Origin: Neocallimastix lanati (nom. inval.)
Taxonomy: Eukaryota > Neocallimastigomycota > Neocallimastigomycetes > Neocallimastigales > Neocallimastigaceae
Assembly (NCBI GenBank): GCA_016946835.1
Contig: JACVTC010000081.1
Span: 1-64,000, forward strand
DNA length: 64,000 nucleotides
Reading direction: 5' to 3'
Made by a program: the position numbers and the translations under genes. Positions 34,190-46,573 of the stretch are shown one piece after another. The notes under the pieces are model-generated. The model was not told the origin of the DNA and searched no databases. It was given only the letters and a program-made list of their open reading frames with translations. The stretch's first letter is position 1. The number at the start of each line of letters is the position of its first letter.

Positions 34190-35040
34190 ATAAAATCATT
34201 TTATCATTAATATTCAAACTAACCCTAATTTCCAAATAGAACAAATAGATGCTAATGCTGCTTATTTAAACGCTCATCTAAAGGAAGAAATATACATGAA
34301 GCCTCCAAAGGGACATCCCGATCACAAGAAATACATCTGGAAACTAAAGAAAGCCATATATGGTTTAAAGCAAAGCGGAATGGAATGGAACAATGAATTA
34401 AATGGGCACCTACTAAACATTGGCTTCAGAAGACTGACTTGTAAACCATGCATATACTTTACAACAGATAAACATAACAAGATTACATGTCTCATAGCAG
34501 TTTATGTGGATGATATACTACTTGCAGGTAACAAAGCAAAAGTAGATTAAATCAAAAATGATAAAAAATAAATTCAAAATAAAAGAAATTGGTGAAGTCA
34601 ATTTCATAATAGGAATAAAATTTTTAAAGTATAAAGGCGGTTATTTCTTAAATCAAGAAAGATACATAAGCAATATAATTACCAAATATGGATTGTCAAG
34701 TGCTACTCCTATTCGTAATATTACACTAATTGAAATCGAAGAATTATGAAAAACAAAAATGAACAAACCTACTTATAGAAGCGCTGTTGAAAGCTTATTA
34801 TACTTACGTATCTGTACTAGACCCGATATATTATATGCAGTATCTAAAGCGGCACAAAAATCAAAAGAGCCTAACTTGGAAGATTGGGAAAATTTAAAAC
34901 GAATATTAAAGGGAACAAAAAAATATAGTATTAACATATCAAGAAACTCCAATATCAAAGCTTTCGTAGATACTGACTACGCTGGGGACACAAAAACAAG
35001 AAGATCGACTATAGGATTCGTGTTTACTATAGGAGATTAT
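34190..35040 (+). mobile_element. Ty1/copia retrotransposon fossil, partial pol
   Basis: A plus-strand piece of a Ty1/copia pol region: reverse transcriptase (AIYGLKQSGMEWNN, AVYVDDILLAG) followed by the start of RNase H (RRSTIGFVF). Gag, protease, integrase and the rest of RNase H are absent and no LTR pair is seen, so it is a truncated and broken copy with a few breaks. It belongs to a lineage related to, but distinct from, the copia element at 52-63 kb. Its right end meets the truncated transglutaminase-like gene at about 35040. Age: old enough to have decayed, still readable. Confidence 0.85.
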
Positions 35041-35734
35041 GATAAACAGAACCTTCACCTTCAGTATAAGTAATACTTTTGATTAAATAATCATGAATAT
35101 ATAATAACTTTTTATATAAAGTTTTTTCTTTGTTAGCTTGGTCAGCAATAGATTTAGCAGTAAATAAAATTTTAGAATTATACTTGTTAATTTCGGCAAT
35201 TGTATATTCAGAAACGATTTTAACGGTTACTTTACTGACATATCCATTGGTAACTGAACCACTTTTTTCATAAGAACGAATCCACCAACATTCTTGATTA
35301 TCTCTCATGAAAGCCCCAACAGCTCTACCAACAAGTTTATCATATTTAGATTTTTCCACTTTAAACTTTTCTAACTTGGTAATGGTAACAGCTAAATACT
35401 TAACTTGCTTTTGATTACAAATCTTTTCCAAAGCATTATAAATAGACAATTCGAATTTGTTGAGTTGATTTTTGTAATAGATAGCAGATGGGTTATCAGT
35501 CTTATTGGAAGAAATATTTTTAGTAAGTTTTTCAGAATCAAGAACGAGAGGTTGAAGATTCTTGTTAGCATTACCATCATTTCTCCAAACGATTACATTT
35601 TTATATTTATCTAAAGTAACGAAAGTTTCTGGAATTATATTTATTTCATTACTTTCATCGGCGACGGCTTTAGAATGAACGGTTAAGAATAATTGTACTA
35701 ATCCAATTAAATTTAAGATTATAAAACTTTTCAT
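35027..35734 (-). pseudogene. Transglutaminase-like secreted protein, truncated before its catalytic core
   Basis: A minus-strand frame of 235 aa starts at 35734 with a clear signal peptide (MKSFIILNLIGLVQLFLTVH). The last part reads LLYIHDYLIKSITYT, which matches the segment that comes just before the catalytic Cys in bacterial-type transglutaminase-like proteins, where a Tyr-Gly-Ala-Leu stretch and a G-x-C-x-G-Y motif follow. Here the coding sequence stops making sense at about 35040, exactly where the copia fragment of opposite orientation begins, so the Cys-His-Asp catalytic domain is gone. The remaining N-terminal domain (about residues 25-215) is intact without stops. The family assignment rests on one motif and on the layout, so it is moderate. 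The gene is almost certainly non-functional as an enzyme. Confidence 0.6.
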
Positions 35735-37956
35735 TGTTTTTCTTTTTCTTTTTCTTTTTTTTTTTTAAATAATTAATTTATATGTAATATTTAATTACTT
35801 TGATTATATTTTTTGATTTTCTAAAAATTTTTGAAGAAAAAATAATTGTTTTTATACTTTTTTTTCCATATTTTAACAATTATCATTAAAAAATAGAAAT
35901 ATAATTATTTATATTGGTATTATTTCATAATTTTAATTGAAAATTCTAATCTAACTGATTTTTTTTTCTTTTTAAAAAATTTTAAGAAACAATAGAAACT
36001 AAAAAAGTGTTTAATAATTATATTATATATTGTAAAATGTTTCAAACCTTAAATAGTTATAATAAATTTTATATATATTTTATAAATAATTCATTTATTT
36101 ATAAACTATTTATTTTTTATATATAAGAAAAACAATTTAAATTATAAATATTTATTTATTAATTAAATATGATATATAATAATACATATCATTTTTTTTT
36201 TTAAAATAAAAATTAAAATAAACACAAATAAACAAATAAATATTTAAATTTACTTACATATTTAGTAATAATCTTCATTATTTAATAGTTTCAAACCCTA
36301 AAAATTTTAAACTTACTGATATAATATTTAATTATTACATTATTTTAGTATTTAAACTGTAATACCTTTTAATCTCTTTAAGGAGCATCAAAGCTGAAAA
36401 TTTTCTTTATCTTAATTATTTTGGAATAACTAAAATAAATCAATTAAAAATTATTAATATTTAATATTTAAACAATGCCTCTGAAGGAGAAGATCATAAT
36501 TTAAAATATTATTATGTTCTAATTTAAAATAAATAAATAGAATGATCTAGGAATAGTTAAAATAATAATTTTTTTTTTATGAAAACATATTTATTTTCTG
36601 TTAATATTTTTCAATAATTAAATTTATAATACATTATAATATAATAATTTTTTTTTTTAAAAAAAAAAAAGTTATATGTATTGATTCTTTATAAAAATTA
36701 ATTAATCATATTGAATATTTATATTATCAGCAATAATAATCTTATTTTTATTAAAATTTATTAAAAATGGCTTTTAAATAAAATAAAAAATTTTTATTTA
36801 TTATAAAATATACTTTGAATTTGAAGATTATCTATTTTATATATTTTATATAGTATAGAATGGTAAAAATTTTTTAATTTTAAGTATATAGAGAAAAAAA
36901 ATTTTTTTCTTTTTATTGTTTGTTACACGAAAATTAAATATAAATAGAATTTATTATGCCGAAGTTTAAACAATTATTTTATTTTTTTATATTTAATAAT
37001 TAATAGATTATCTTTTAATTCATAACATACATATATATATAATAATAAAAGTAAATTTATTATATATAATAAAAAATTAATTTAATAGTTTAATTTTTCA
37101 AATTTTTATTAATATTTACTGTTAATATGTTTATTTAATAGTTTGATTTTTCTGATTTTTATATATATATTTTAAATTTGAAAATTAGATATTAAATAAG
37201 TTTTATTAAATATAAGTTTTCATTTATTTCGTAATATGTATATCAAAATATAAGATAATTTTTCAAATATTTAATTATTTATATGTAATAAAAATTTTAA
37301 TAACTAATAATTAATCTTTTAATACCTAAAAGAATAAGTTAGTTCTACATCTTAAATATTTTATTTTAATATTTTATAAAATTTTACTTTTATTATTAAT
37401 ATATTAATTGAAATATTATTTTTTTATTTTAAAAAATTTTTTTTAACAAAATAAAATTAAATAAAAATTATTTTATGATTAATTCGATTATTACTTTAAT
37501 TTATTATTTATTACAGTTAATTTTATTTAAAAACTATTTTTCGTAAACTGGGAATCATAATTATAATAATAATGATTTATATTTTTAACTTTAAGAAAAT
37601 AATAAAATAATTTTTAATAAAACATATTTAATAGTTATATTCAAACAAAACATTTCTTCACTCTTTTGTAACATTATGATAATTACTTTTATAATAAATT
37701 CAATAAAGGTAAAATTTTATTCTATTTTATTTTCTCTACTTAATGAATTAGTTGTTGAGTTGAAGTTAATAATCCTAATATTATTTTATTTATATGTATA
37801 ATTTATTAATATTCAATTTTAAAAATAATTCTTTATAATTCTTTTTTAATAGAATATATTATTATTTCTTTTGAAATAGTTATTTAATAATATATTTAAT
37901 TGAAAAAATATATTATTATTTCTTTTAAAATAGTAATTATTTATATATTTATTTTT
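35735..37956. other. AT-rich intergenic sequence
   Basis: About 2.2 kb of A/T-rich DNA. A mixed stretch at about 36360-36500 contains GAGCATCAAAGCTGAAAA and CCTCTGAAGGAGAAGATCA but no open frame of useful length. Nothing else is recognised. Confidence 0.6.
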
Positions 37957-38022
37957 GTATAGAATATCTTAAAAATGTATGGCTTTATTTAAAAAATATT
38001 TACGCCACATTGCAAAATGCAC
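37957..38022 (+). repeat. Dispersed repeat related to 28005-28066
   Basis: Shares AAAATGTATG, CTTT and GCCACATTG with the right part of the unit at 27949-28066. It lies about 260 bp outside the 3' end of the decayed MULE gene and may mark the end of that element. Confidence 0.5.
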
Positions 38023-38284
38023 GATGGTAAAAAAAATTTTTATTATAACAATATTTTAATTATAAAAATATATTTTTAAAATAATAATATTTTATCATAA
38101 AAATATATTTTAATGTTCTTAAGCTAACCTAATCCAATAAAGATTAAAAAAAACTTTAATCATTATTGTATTTATTCATTTATTCTTTTTTTAAAATAAT
38201 TTTTACTATTAAAAAATTATTATTATATATGACAGAATTCATTTGGTTAATTTTCTGTCATTTCTTAATAATTTATTATTTAAT

Positions 38285-39690
38285 CAATAATTTTTTTTTT
38301 TAAATCATTTAAGCATTTCAACCATAATTCAATGAAATCATTTCTAACACTTTCCTTTTTTTTTTTAATAGAATTTCCATATTTTTGTAATATTTAATCA
38401 AAGCTTTGATTTCTTCAGTTCTTATTAATTTTTTTTGTTTTTTATTTCTTAAAATTCCAGCAGTTCTCCTTTGGTAATCAATGCTATATTTTGATTCTTC
38501 TTTTTGCAATTCTTATAATAATTGAAAAAAAGTTGGTTTTTTTACAAATAATTTTTTTAAGTATTTATTAAAAGTTTTTGAAACATTATTTGTAATATTC
38601 TCAATATTATCATAATAGTTCCAATTTTCAGTTTCAAAGCTAATTAAATAAGTTTTTTTAAATATTCTTAAAATTCTAAAAATTGAACATAATTATGTTC
38701 TTAGCACTCACTTTTAATTTTACTATAAATATCATATATATATATTTAGAATTAATGAAAGGAAAGTTCGAAATATTATTATAATAAATATATAAATCTT
38801 TTATTTTTTCAACTTTATTACCACATAATTCTTATTTTTTAATTTCTAATGCTCTTTTAAAATTCCATATATAATATTTAATATTTGCTTTAACAAAAAC
38901 GTTTTGTGCCGCATTAGATACAGCTTTTTCAAAATCTCAATAAAATATTTTTAGTGTAATTTCAATACTATTATATTTACTAGAATTTTTTTTTATTTCT
39001 TCAAATAATATTTCATAAGTTGTTTGCTTTTTATTTTTTAATATAGAAAAGGAAGTAATATAAAAACAATTTTATTTTGTAACATAAGTTCTAGTTATGA
39101 ATACTTGATAACTAAATATAGGTGCAATATAAAATGTGCTATCCGCAAAAATATGTTTATTTTTAGAAAATAATTTTGCTTGGAATGGAGATTGAAAAAT
39201 AATTAAATCATTATTTTTGAATATCATAAAATTTTCATCCCTTTTTGTTTTATAATATTTTGATTCATATAGAATTTCATCAAATGTTGTTATATCAGGA
39301 GGTAGTTGTTTTCTTCTATTTCTTGTTACTTGGGATTTAATTGAATTATATCCTGGACATATAAGACCCATACCTTGAGAAATTTCATCATATTTACGTT
39401 TTATATTTACATTAAAAGGAATTGAACTATTCGAAATTTCATCTTTAATTTTACTTTTTACAATTGATTTAGCTGCTCCAAATTTATTTTCAAGATGATT
39501 ATGAGTCATCATATTCTAAGATTTGATTCTCATTATTTAAAATAATGAAAGATGGACATTGATTTAGCTTTTTTTTTTTGAATTGTCTTTCCTTTTGGAT
39601 GAAAGATTAAACTTATGTTTTCTGTTTAAAATAATTTGTTCTTTTCCTCTATTAGTTTTGCTTATTTCAATTTGTTTATATTATTATTTT
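38285..39690 (-). pseudogene. MULE-type transposase pseudogene
   Basis: A minus-strand homologue of the intact MULE gene at 24974-26395. The best-preserved part (39072-39512, 146 codons) reads ESKYYKTKRDENFMIFKNND and FQSPFQAKLF, close to the intact copy, and keeps the first catalytic region as FADSTFYIAP, where the intact gene has VDGTFYIAP (Gly changed to Ser, Asp kept). The C-terminal part is visible at 38318-38509 (GILRNKKQKKL). Between and outside these, multiple stops and frameshifts interrupt the frame, and the zinc-finger region near 39530-39660 is barely readable. It is a dead, clearly older copy. Confidence 0.8.
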
Positions 39691-39895
39691 TTTTATTAAT
39701 TATATTACTATATTGTTTATTTTCTTCTTCTTATTTTTTTTTATTTATTATTTATCAATTTATTATTTTTTTAAACAGATATTTGTAAAGATATTTATAT
39801 ATGAAAAAAATTTTTTTTAATATTTAAATATTTGCTTCAAAAATATAAATATATCAATAATAATAATATTAAATTTTATTTATTTAATAATTCTC

Positions 39896-39965
39896 AATTT
39901 GGCGAAATGCCACATGCTTTTAAAAAAATTGGCGAAATGCAATTTGGCGAAATGCACCACTCCCG
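39896..39965 (+). repeat. Triple TTGGCGAAATG motif
   Basis: GGCGAAATG occurs at 39901, 39931 and 39946, followed by CACCAC at the end. It lies upstream of the decayed MULE gene and echoes the motifs at 6240 and 27949. It is in the same orientation as the related motif near 38000, so it is not a simple terminal inverted repeat. Confidence 0.55.
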
Positions 39966-40189
39966 AATTAATTATTTAAATAATAAATTAATTAATTAAA
40001 TAAATGAATAAAATATAAATTATTTCATATAAATAGCTATTTTTATATTTTAGTTTATATAGTTAAAGAAAGATTATATATATTTGAGATAATTCATTAT
40101 AATATTTATATAAGCGAGCAATAATAATAATTGATGTAATAATTTATAATTAATAATAAATAAAGATAATATTAAAAAGATATATTTAT

Positions 40190-43080
40190 TACTTGATTTT
40201 GCATTATTGTATGTGTTATTTCTATTTAATATTAGAATATATTATTTTATCATCATTCCCCATTGATGATGATTGCTACATTAGAAAATTAAATTCTTTA
40301 AATTCAAAAAATATTGATGATTCTTTAGAAGTAATATATGAAATAACTGAAATTTTTGAAATTCTTAATGAAAAGAATTACAAGCTTGGAACATTGTAAA
40401 AAGCAAAATATATCTATTTTGCAGTACCTACGGATATCAGATTAGGATTACTGCTTAAATATAACATATATTTTGATAATTTTGTTTCAGATGCAAAAGA
40501 ACAAATTAATATCTTACAGTACTTTTTAGGAAAGGCTATGGAAAAAGGAAAAAAAAAAAGCAAGAAAATTGACGATTTTATGGATATAGATTATGTTGAA
40601 AAACTAAGGCATAATAGTATCAAAAAAGAGAACGATTATTGTTACATTTGTGAAATGAAAGGCCACACTTCTGACAAATGGAGATTTAACCATCATGTTC
40701 GTGAAGAAAGAAGAAAAACCACACTCAATAATCATAGAAAGCTAATCATAAGAGAAAATAAAAGAAAATATATAAGTAGTATTGAACTCGATGAAGATTA
40801 CACTTCGTGTTGACACCAAGGAGAACTTATGTTTTGACGAAATCAAACCATTAATTGAAAAGCAAGTTAGAAATATCGAATCAACACCACAAATTGAGGA
40901 AGATTATAATAATTTGCGTAACAAGAACTCCAATATAAATCTCATTATCAAAGAAATTGCCAATTCTAACAGCAAATCGAACAACGATGAAATTCTATGG
41001 ACTTATGATACAGGATGCTCTGAACATATTACTTCAATAAACATATTTTAAAGAATTTTTGAAAACAGAAAATTCAAATGAAATGTGCTAACAACTCTAC
41101 ATATGAATTCCAAGGAAAATTGGAACATTTGAAGGTAAAATCAATGAATAATACATTCGACTTGATTATGTTTACTATTCCAACAACATAAACAAGAACT
41201 TATTTAGTGGAAACCTATTTCAAAAGAATGGATTTACCAGTGAAACTAAACTGATTAACAACAAAAACAACCTTAATACTTATGAAAGTCGACAAACGCA
41301 ACAACAACAACAGCATAATTAAAACTTTAGGAACATTCATAGCTGATGAAACCAACATAATTAGTATCCAAATCAAAAGAATCGATTTAGAAATTAATAT
41401 TAAAACTAACCAAAACAACAAAAGACACAAAGCTAGACGAATACAGTACAAATCTTTGGCACTGATGTTTAGGCAATTTTCACCACAAGAACTTGGCTGA
41501 ATATTTAGAGCTCCACAACGTCAACAAAACCGATTGTTTAACATGTAAAATAGCTAAACTTAAAAGATTACAACACAATGGTAATCCTCCAACTGCAATC
41601 AATATTCCGGAAACTATACACTCAGATCAATTAGCATTATCTCTACCACGGAGGAAAGATTTATATTAACATTTATTGATGAATTTTCAAGGAAATTAAA
41701 TATATAACTAACCGTTACAATTGTAACATTAAATTTTTCAAAACAGACGGCAGTATAGAATTTAAGAATAAGAAGATTGAAAATTATTGCGCAAAAGAAT
41801 GGTATTACCAAAGTATACTCTTCATCTTACAATCCTCAAAACAATGGCATGGCAGAGAAATTCAACCAAACATTTATAAATTGTGCTAAAACAATGTTAA
41901 CATGGAGTAAATTAGATCAAAAGTTTTGGGATTACGCAGTTAACTACGCAATTAACTTATACAATATTCTTCCACATAAAGGAATTGATAATGTAATCCC
42001 TAATGAAATTTTTTTTAGCAAACAAGTGGATTTAAAATATATTAGATCCTTTGGTTGTATCACATATTATAAGGTTTTTGACCAAGATAAAGGAAAATTT
42101 GAAGCTGACAGTAATAAAGGGGTATTCCTAGGTTTCAACTTCAGGACACATTGCTACACAATTATGGATGATAAAACTCTCAAGATACACCCTGTACATT
42201 GAAGCAACTTTTAATGAAGATCAACCAGCCCAGCTTGTTCTGTATAATAATAAATTCACTGATAATTTATACTCAACAACTATTAAGCTATTCTCCAATG
42301 ATAGTACTATAGAAATTGATTATGAAACAAATAACAATTGTAACAATATAATGACATCCAACAACAATAATAAAGAGAACCTAATTCAGAAAATATTGTC
42401 ATCAATGAACAAAACAACAACTTGATTTTTAATCAAGAATACAATAATGTTCAAGCCAATTTAAATTCATTTAAAATCACACCTGAAAATGATTTTCATA
42501 TATCTCACAATAAAGATAATATATACTAAAGTATTATTGGTAAAAGAAGATACAGTTTCGATCAAGAATTATTAAACCAAAGAAACAAATTTAATGTGCA
42601 AATGTGCAAATTAACCTTCTAGAAGAAAATTTATATATGAACAAAATAGCGATTCCAAAAAAAAAAAAAAAAAACTGGACAATACCAACCTAATCCTTCC
42701 ACTAAAAGAAGAACAGAAGATAATGAAACATATATATAAGAAACAAGTTACAAAACACTGGACAATACTACCCCAACAGAGTTTATAAAAGAAACGCTAA
42801 AACCAATGACGAAATTATTACCACCAAATAAAAGACATAGGGAAAACGAAGTACTTAATAATCTTCCGATTAAAAGACCAGGTAATAATTATGAAAACGA
42901 TAGAGGAAAATGGCGGAATTTAGCAGATTCTTATGGTGAAATTTCAAACATAAATTTAGACGTTCCTCTATCTTTTAAATGAAGCTATAACTAGTGAACA
43001 TAAACCAAAATGGTTATCTGCTATCAATGATGAACTCAAAAACTTAAATGAAAATAACAGGGAAATTTTGTAAAAAATAA
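40190..43080 (+). mobile_element. Ty1/copia retrotransposon fossil
   Basis: A plus-strand copia-type element in the usual order: gag with a zinc-knuckle-like segment (YCYICEMKGHTSDKW) at about 40540-40720, protease (WTYDTGCSEHI) at about 41000, integrase (YNPQNNGMAEKFNQTFIN) at about 41500-42170, and only the very start of the reverse-transcriptase region near 42970-43070 before the sequence runs into poly-A-type simple repeats. No LTRs are recognised. It is broken, with many breaks, and truncated at its 3' end. It appears older than the element at 52-63 kb. Confidence 0.8.
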
Positions 43081-43559
43081 AAAAAAAAAAAAAAATAAAA
43101 AAAAAATAAAAAAAAAATAAAAAAAAATAAAAAAAAAAATATTATATTTTAAAATTTTGAAAAAAGTTGATTTGATTTTATTCGATTTTCTCTTAATTAA
43201 GATAATACTATATAATATAAATAAATTAAAAAAAAATTTTTTTTTTTTATATTTTAATTTTTTTTTATTTATTATTATTATTTTTTTTTTTATATTTTAA
43301 TTTTTTTTCATTTATTATTATTATTTTTTTTTTTATATTTTTTTTATATATATATTTTTTATTTTTTATTTTTATTTTTTAATGTTATCTAATCTTCTAT
43401 TTTTTTTTATAATAAAAATTAATTTTTTTTAAAGGATAATCTTTATTCCCTTTTATTGTAACTACAATATGTATATTATTTCATAGTTAATAAACATATA
43501 AAATAAAAAAAAAATATATTATTTATTAATAATCACAATCTATTAATCTTTTTAATATC
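43081..43559. other. Simple-sequence DNA
   Basis: Runs of A with T interruptions, then T runs with ATTATT units. No gene is seen. It separates the copia and gypsy fossils. Confidence 0.75.
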
Positions 43560-44115
43560 TTCATCTGTTCCTACATAGCTACATAATGTGATATGAATGC
43601 TGAGGAAAAACGTAGTTGGCGTTACCACATAGTAGCTAGATATTAAAAATTTTCAACAAAATTTTGAACAGGTTCCGATCTATTTAACTGACATATTATA
43701 CCTATGGATGATATACTTTTTAATATCCATTATCATAATTTTCCAATAATAATTCTTCTTAATTCTGTCTTTAAGTTTTTTTTTTTTTTTTTTGGATACC
43801 TTCATGTCTGATCCTATGGGCCATTCCAATAATATTTATCTTTTCCATGAAATCATCTATTATCAATCAAAATTTATCTTTAACTCTTATATATGTTTTA
43901 TTATTATGGATTATGACCATTCTTTCATTTAGAAACCTTTTCATAAATTCAAAAATCTATTTCTCGTTTTCTAGATCATATATCGCCCTTAAGATGGTAG
44001 CTACTGTACTTGGTATTAAAGGATGTGATTTCTTGATCTCCCTCGTACATGAGTAATTGGTGGTATCCACTAAAAAGATCAATGGTAGAGAAAATGAATA
44101 CATCTTTTAGAGCGT

Positions 44116-44150
<35 letters not shown>

Positions 44151-45600
44151 CTTGTATAAATAGGTATTCTATAAGCATTTTTTATATTTATAATTTTATT
44201 TACTACTCTATAATCGATACATAGCCTCCATTTACTATTTTTTTTTTTTTAAAATACTAATAAAATAGGAGATGACCAAGGCAAATGGAAAGGAGCAATT
44301 AATCTTTTCTCTATTAATTTCTTTAGTTTCTCGTTTAATGTACTAAACTGTATTTGGGATATTCGGTATGCTTTTTGTTTGATGAGTTTACTCCCTTCTA
44401 TTAATTCAATATAGCGTTGACAAATAAAAAAAGTTGAATCATTGGATTCCAAAATCGTCGATATTATCATAAGTTTCAACATATCCTATGACCCTACCAT
44501 TTTCAGATTTTATCTTCCTAAAACTCTTATCTATGTTTGATCGTAATAGGTTGCTGATATTTAATAATTGCTTTAATGTAATATTTCAATGGAATATTTC
44601 TTAATTCTTTTTTTTTTTTATAATATCATTTAATTAGTTAATAAAATTTGTTTTTGACGTGTCTGATTTCTTTGGTTCCACGTTTATTATTTTTTTTTTT
44701 ATCATTCACCTCATTTTCATTTATTATTAATTTTATTATTACTATAATGTTATTATTATTATTAGTATTAATATCATTGTTAACTTTATTTGGCTTTATC
44801 ACTATTAATTGTATTATCATTAATATTCATATTTTCTTTGGTTAAACTATTATTTATATTATTATTAATACTAATATTATTACTAATATTATTGATATCT
44901 TTATCATCATTTCAAATTGGATTCTCGTTTTTTTTTTTTTTAATTCATTGAATTACGTCTGGAGTAAGGTTTTGAATCTTTCTATCCCTTAAGATTACAG
45001 AAGATATTATTATTGTATATTTTATCACTAAGATTATTATTAGTATACTTTAGATTATTATTGATGTTAGAATTAATTTTCAAATTATTATGACTGTTAA
45101 AAATTTCTTTTTACTTTAGGTATAATTGATGAATATTTTATATTTCTACTACATTTAACAATAGCAATAATAGTATCATTAATGTTATTCCATGTTGTTG
45201 TTGTGATAGTTGGAAAAGTGGCAATATGATTACAGGAAGCTTACCTTATTACATAATTTAGTTTTTTTTTTTTTTTTATTTTATGAATTGATGTAGTTGA
45301 CAAAATTAGGGTCTTGTTTTAATTCTGATAATTCCACGTGATCATTAATTAAATGACCAGGTTTATCACAAAAAAAAAAAAGAAAAAAAAAGTTTTAATC
45401 TATATATGTTGCATTTTATTCACTAATTCATTAATATCCTCATTATTATTGCTATTATTATTATTATTATTATATACATCAGGTTTATTATAATTATGTG
45501 TATTATATCTAGGAATAGAATATTTACTTTAATCAATATTTTTTATTCCATATGTAGTATTAGAATTTCTCTGTTTCCTATTATTATTCCCAACACATGA
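43560..45600 (-). mobile_element. Ty3/gypsy retrotransposon fossil, strongly decayed
   Basis: On the minus strand, reverse-transcriptase pieces are readable: SPILLVF and WRLCIDYR near 44210-44280 and FSTIDLFSGYHQ near 44070-44110. A zinc-knuckle-like CDKPGHLIND is readable near 45330-45370, which would belong to gag. Asn-rich simple sequence fills much of the rest. No LTRs are seen. It is broken, with many breaks, and is the oldest-looking retroelement in the window. Boundaries are approximate. Confidence 0.6.
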
Positions 45601-45639
45601 ATTATCATCTTTTTTTTTTTTTTTTTTTTAAGAAAAAAT

Positions 45640-46573
45640 GTTTTTTAAATATTAAGCTTCAATTATTTACTTTTTTTCTTTATCTATTTCGTTTTTCATT
45701 ATTTATTTATTTATTATTCCATTATTTATTTATTATTCCATTATTTATTTATTATTCCATTATTTATTTATTATTCCATTATTTATTATTTATTATTTAT
45801 TATTCAATTATTTATTATTCAATTATTTATTATTTATTATTTATTATTTATTATTTAATATTTAATATTATTTATTATTTATAATTTATTATTGAATTAA
45901 TTATTATTTATTATTCAATTATTTATTATTTATTATTTATTATTAATTATTGAATTAATTATTATTTATTATTCAATTATTTATTATTTATTATTCCATT
46001 ATTTATTTATTATTCCATTTTTTATTTATTATGTATTATGTATTATTTATTTATTTAATTAAATTATTTTTTTATATCAATTAAAGTTATGATTTCTTAT
46101 TTTTTTCTTTTTTAGTTGTTGCTGTTATTTAATATTTCTATTTTTTTTTGTTTCGTTTTCTTTAAATTTTTATATACATATATAAATATAAATATAACTT
46201 TTTTTTTTATATTTTTTTAAAAACATAAAATTTTTTTTACCTTTATAGTTTATTTTTATATTTATACTAATGTTAATAAATATATAAAAATACTAATAAA
46301 AAAATATATAATATTTGTAATAATTTCAATGTAAAAGAAATTAATAAAAATAATTAAAAGTACAAAAATAAAAAAAAAAGTGAAAAAAAAATTAATAACA
46401 AAAAAAAAACACTTTATAAACAATTACAAAATAATTGAAATACAATAAGAATAACAACAAAACATTTTATAAATAATTATAAAATAATTAAAAGAATAAA
46501 TTCCAATTAAAAAAAATAAATAATCTTTATAAAAATTATTTATTCATAATTTATATATATATTTATTTTACAA
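45640..46573. other. Simple repeats upstream of the CotH-family gene
   Basis: TTATTATTCCATTATTTAT-type repeats dominate 45690-46050, then poly-T, then A-rich sequence up to the start codon at 46574. The promoter of the CotH gene must lie here, but no element can be singled out. Confidence 0.65.

Noticed and set aside
37957-39965. Terminal inverted repeats of the decayed MULE
   Set aside because: The related motifs at the two sides are in the same orientation, so they do not form an inverted pair by eye.
45597-45884. 95-codon plus-strand frame of Phe, Tyr and Ile
   Set aside because: A product of T runs and TTATT repeats, not a gene.
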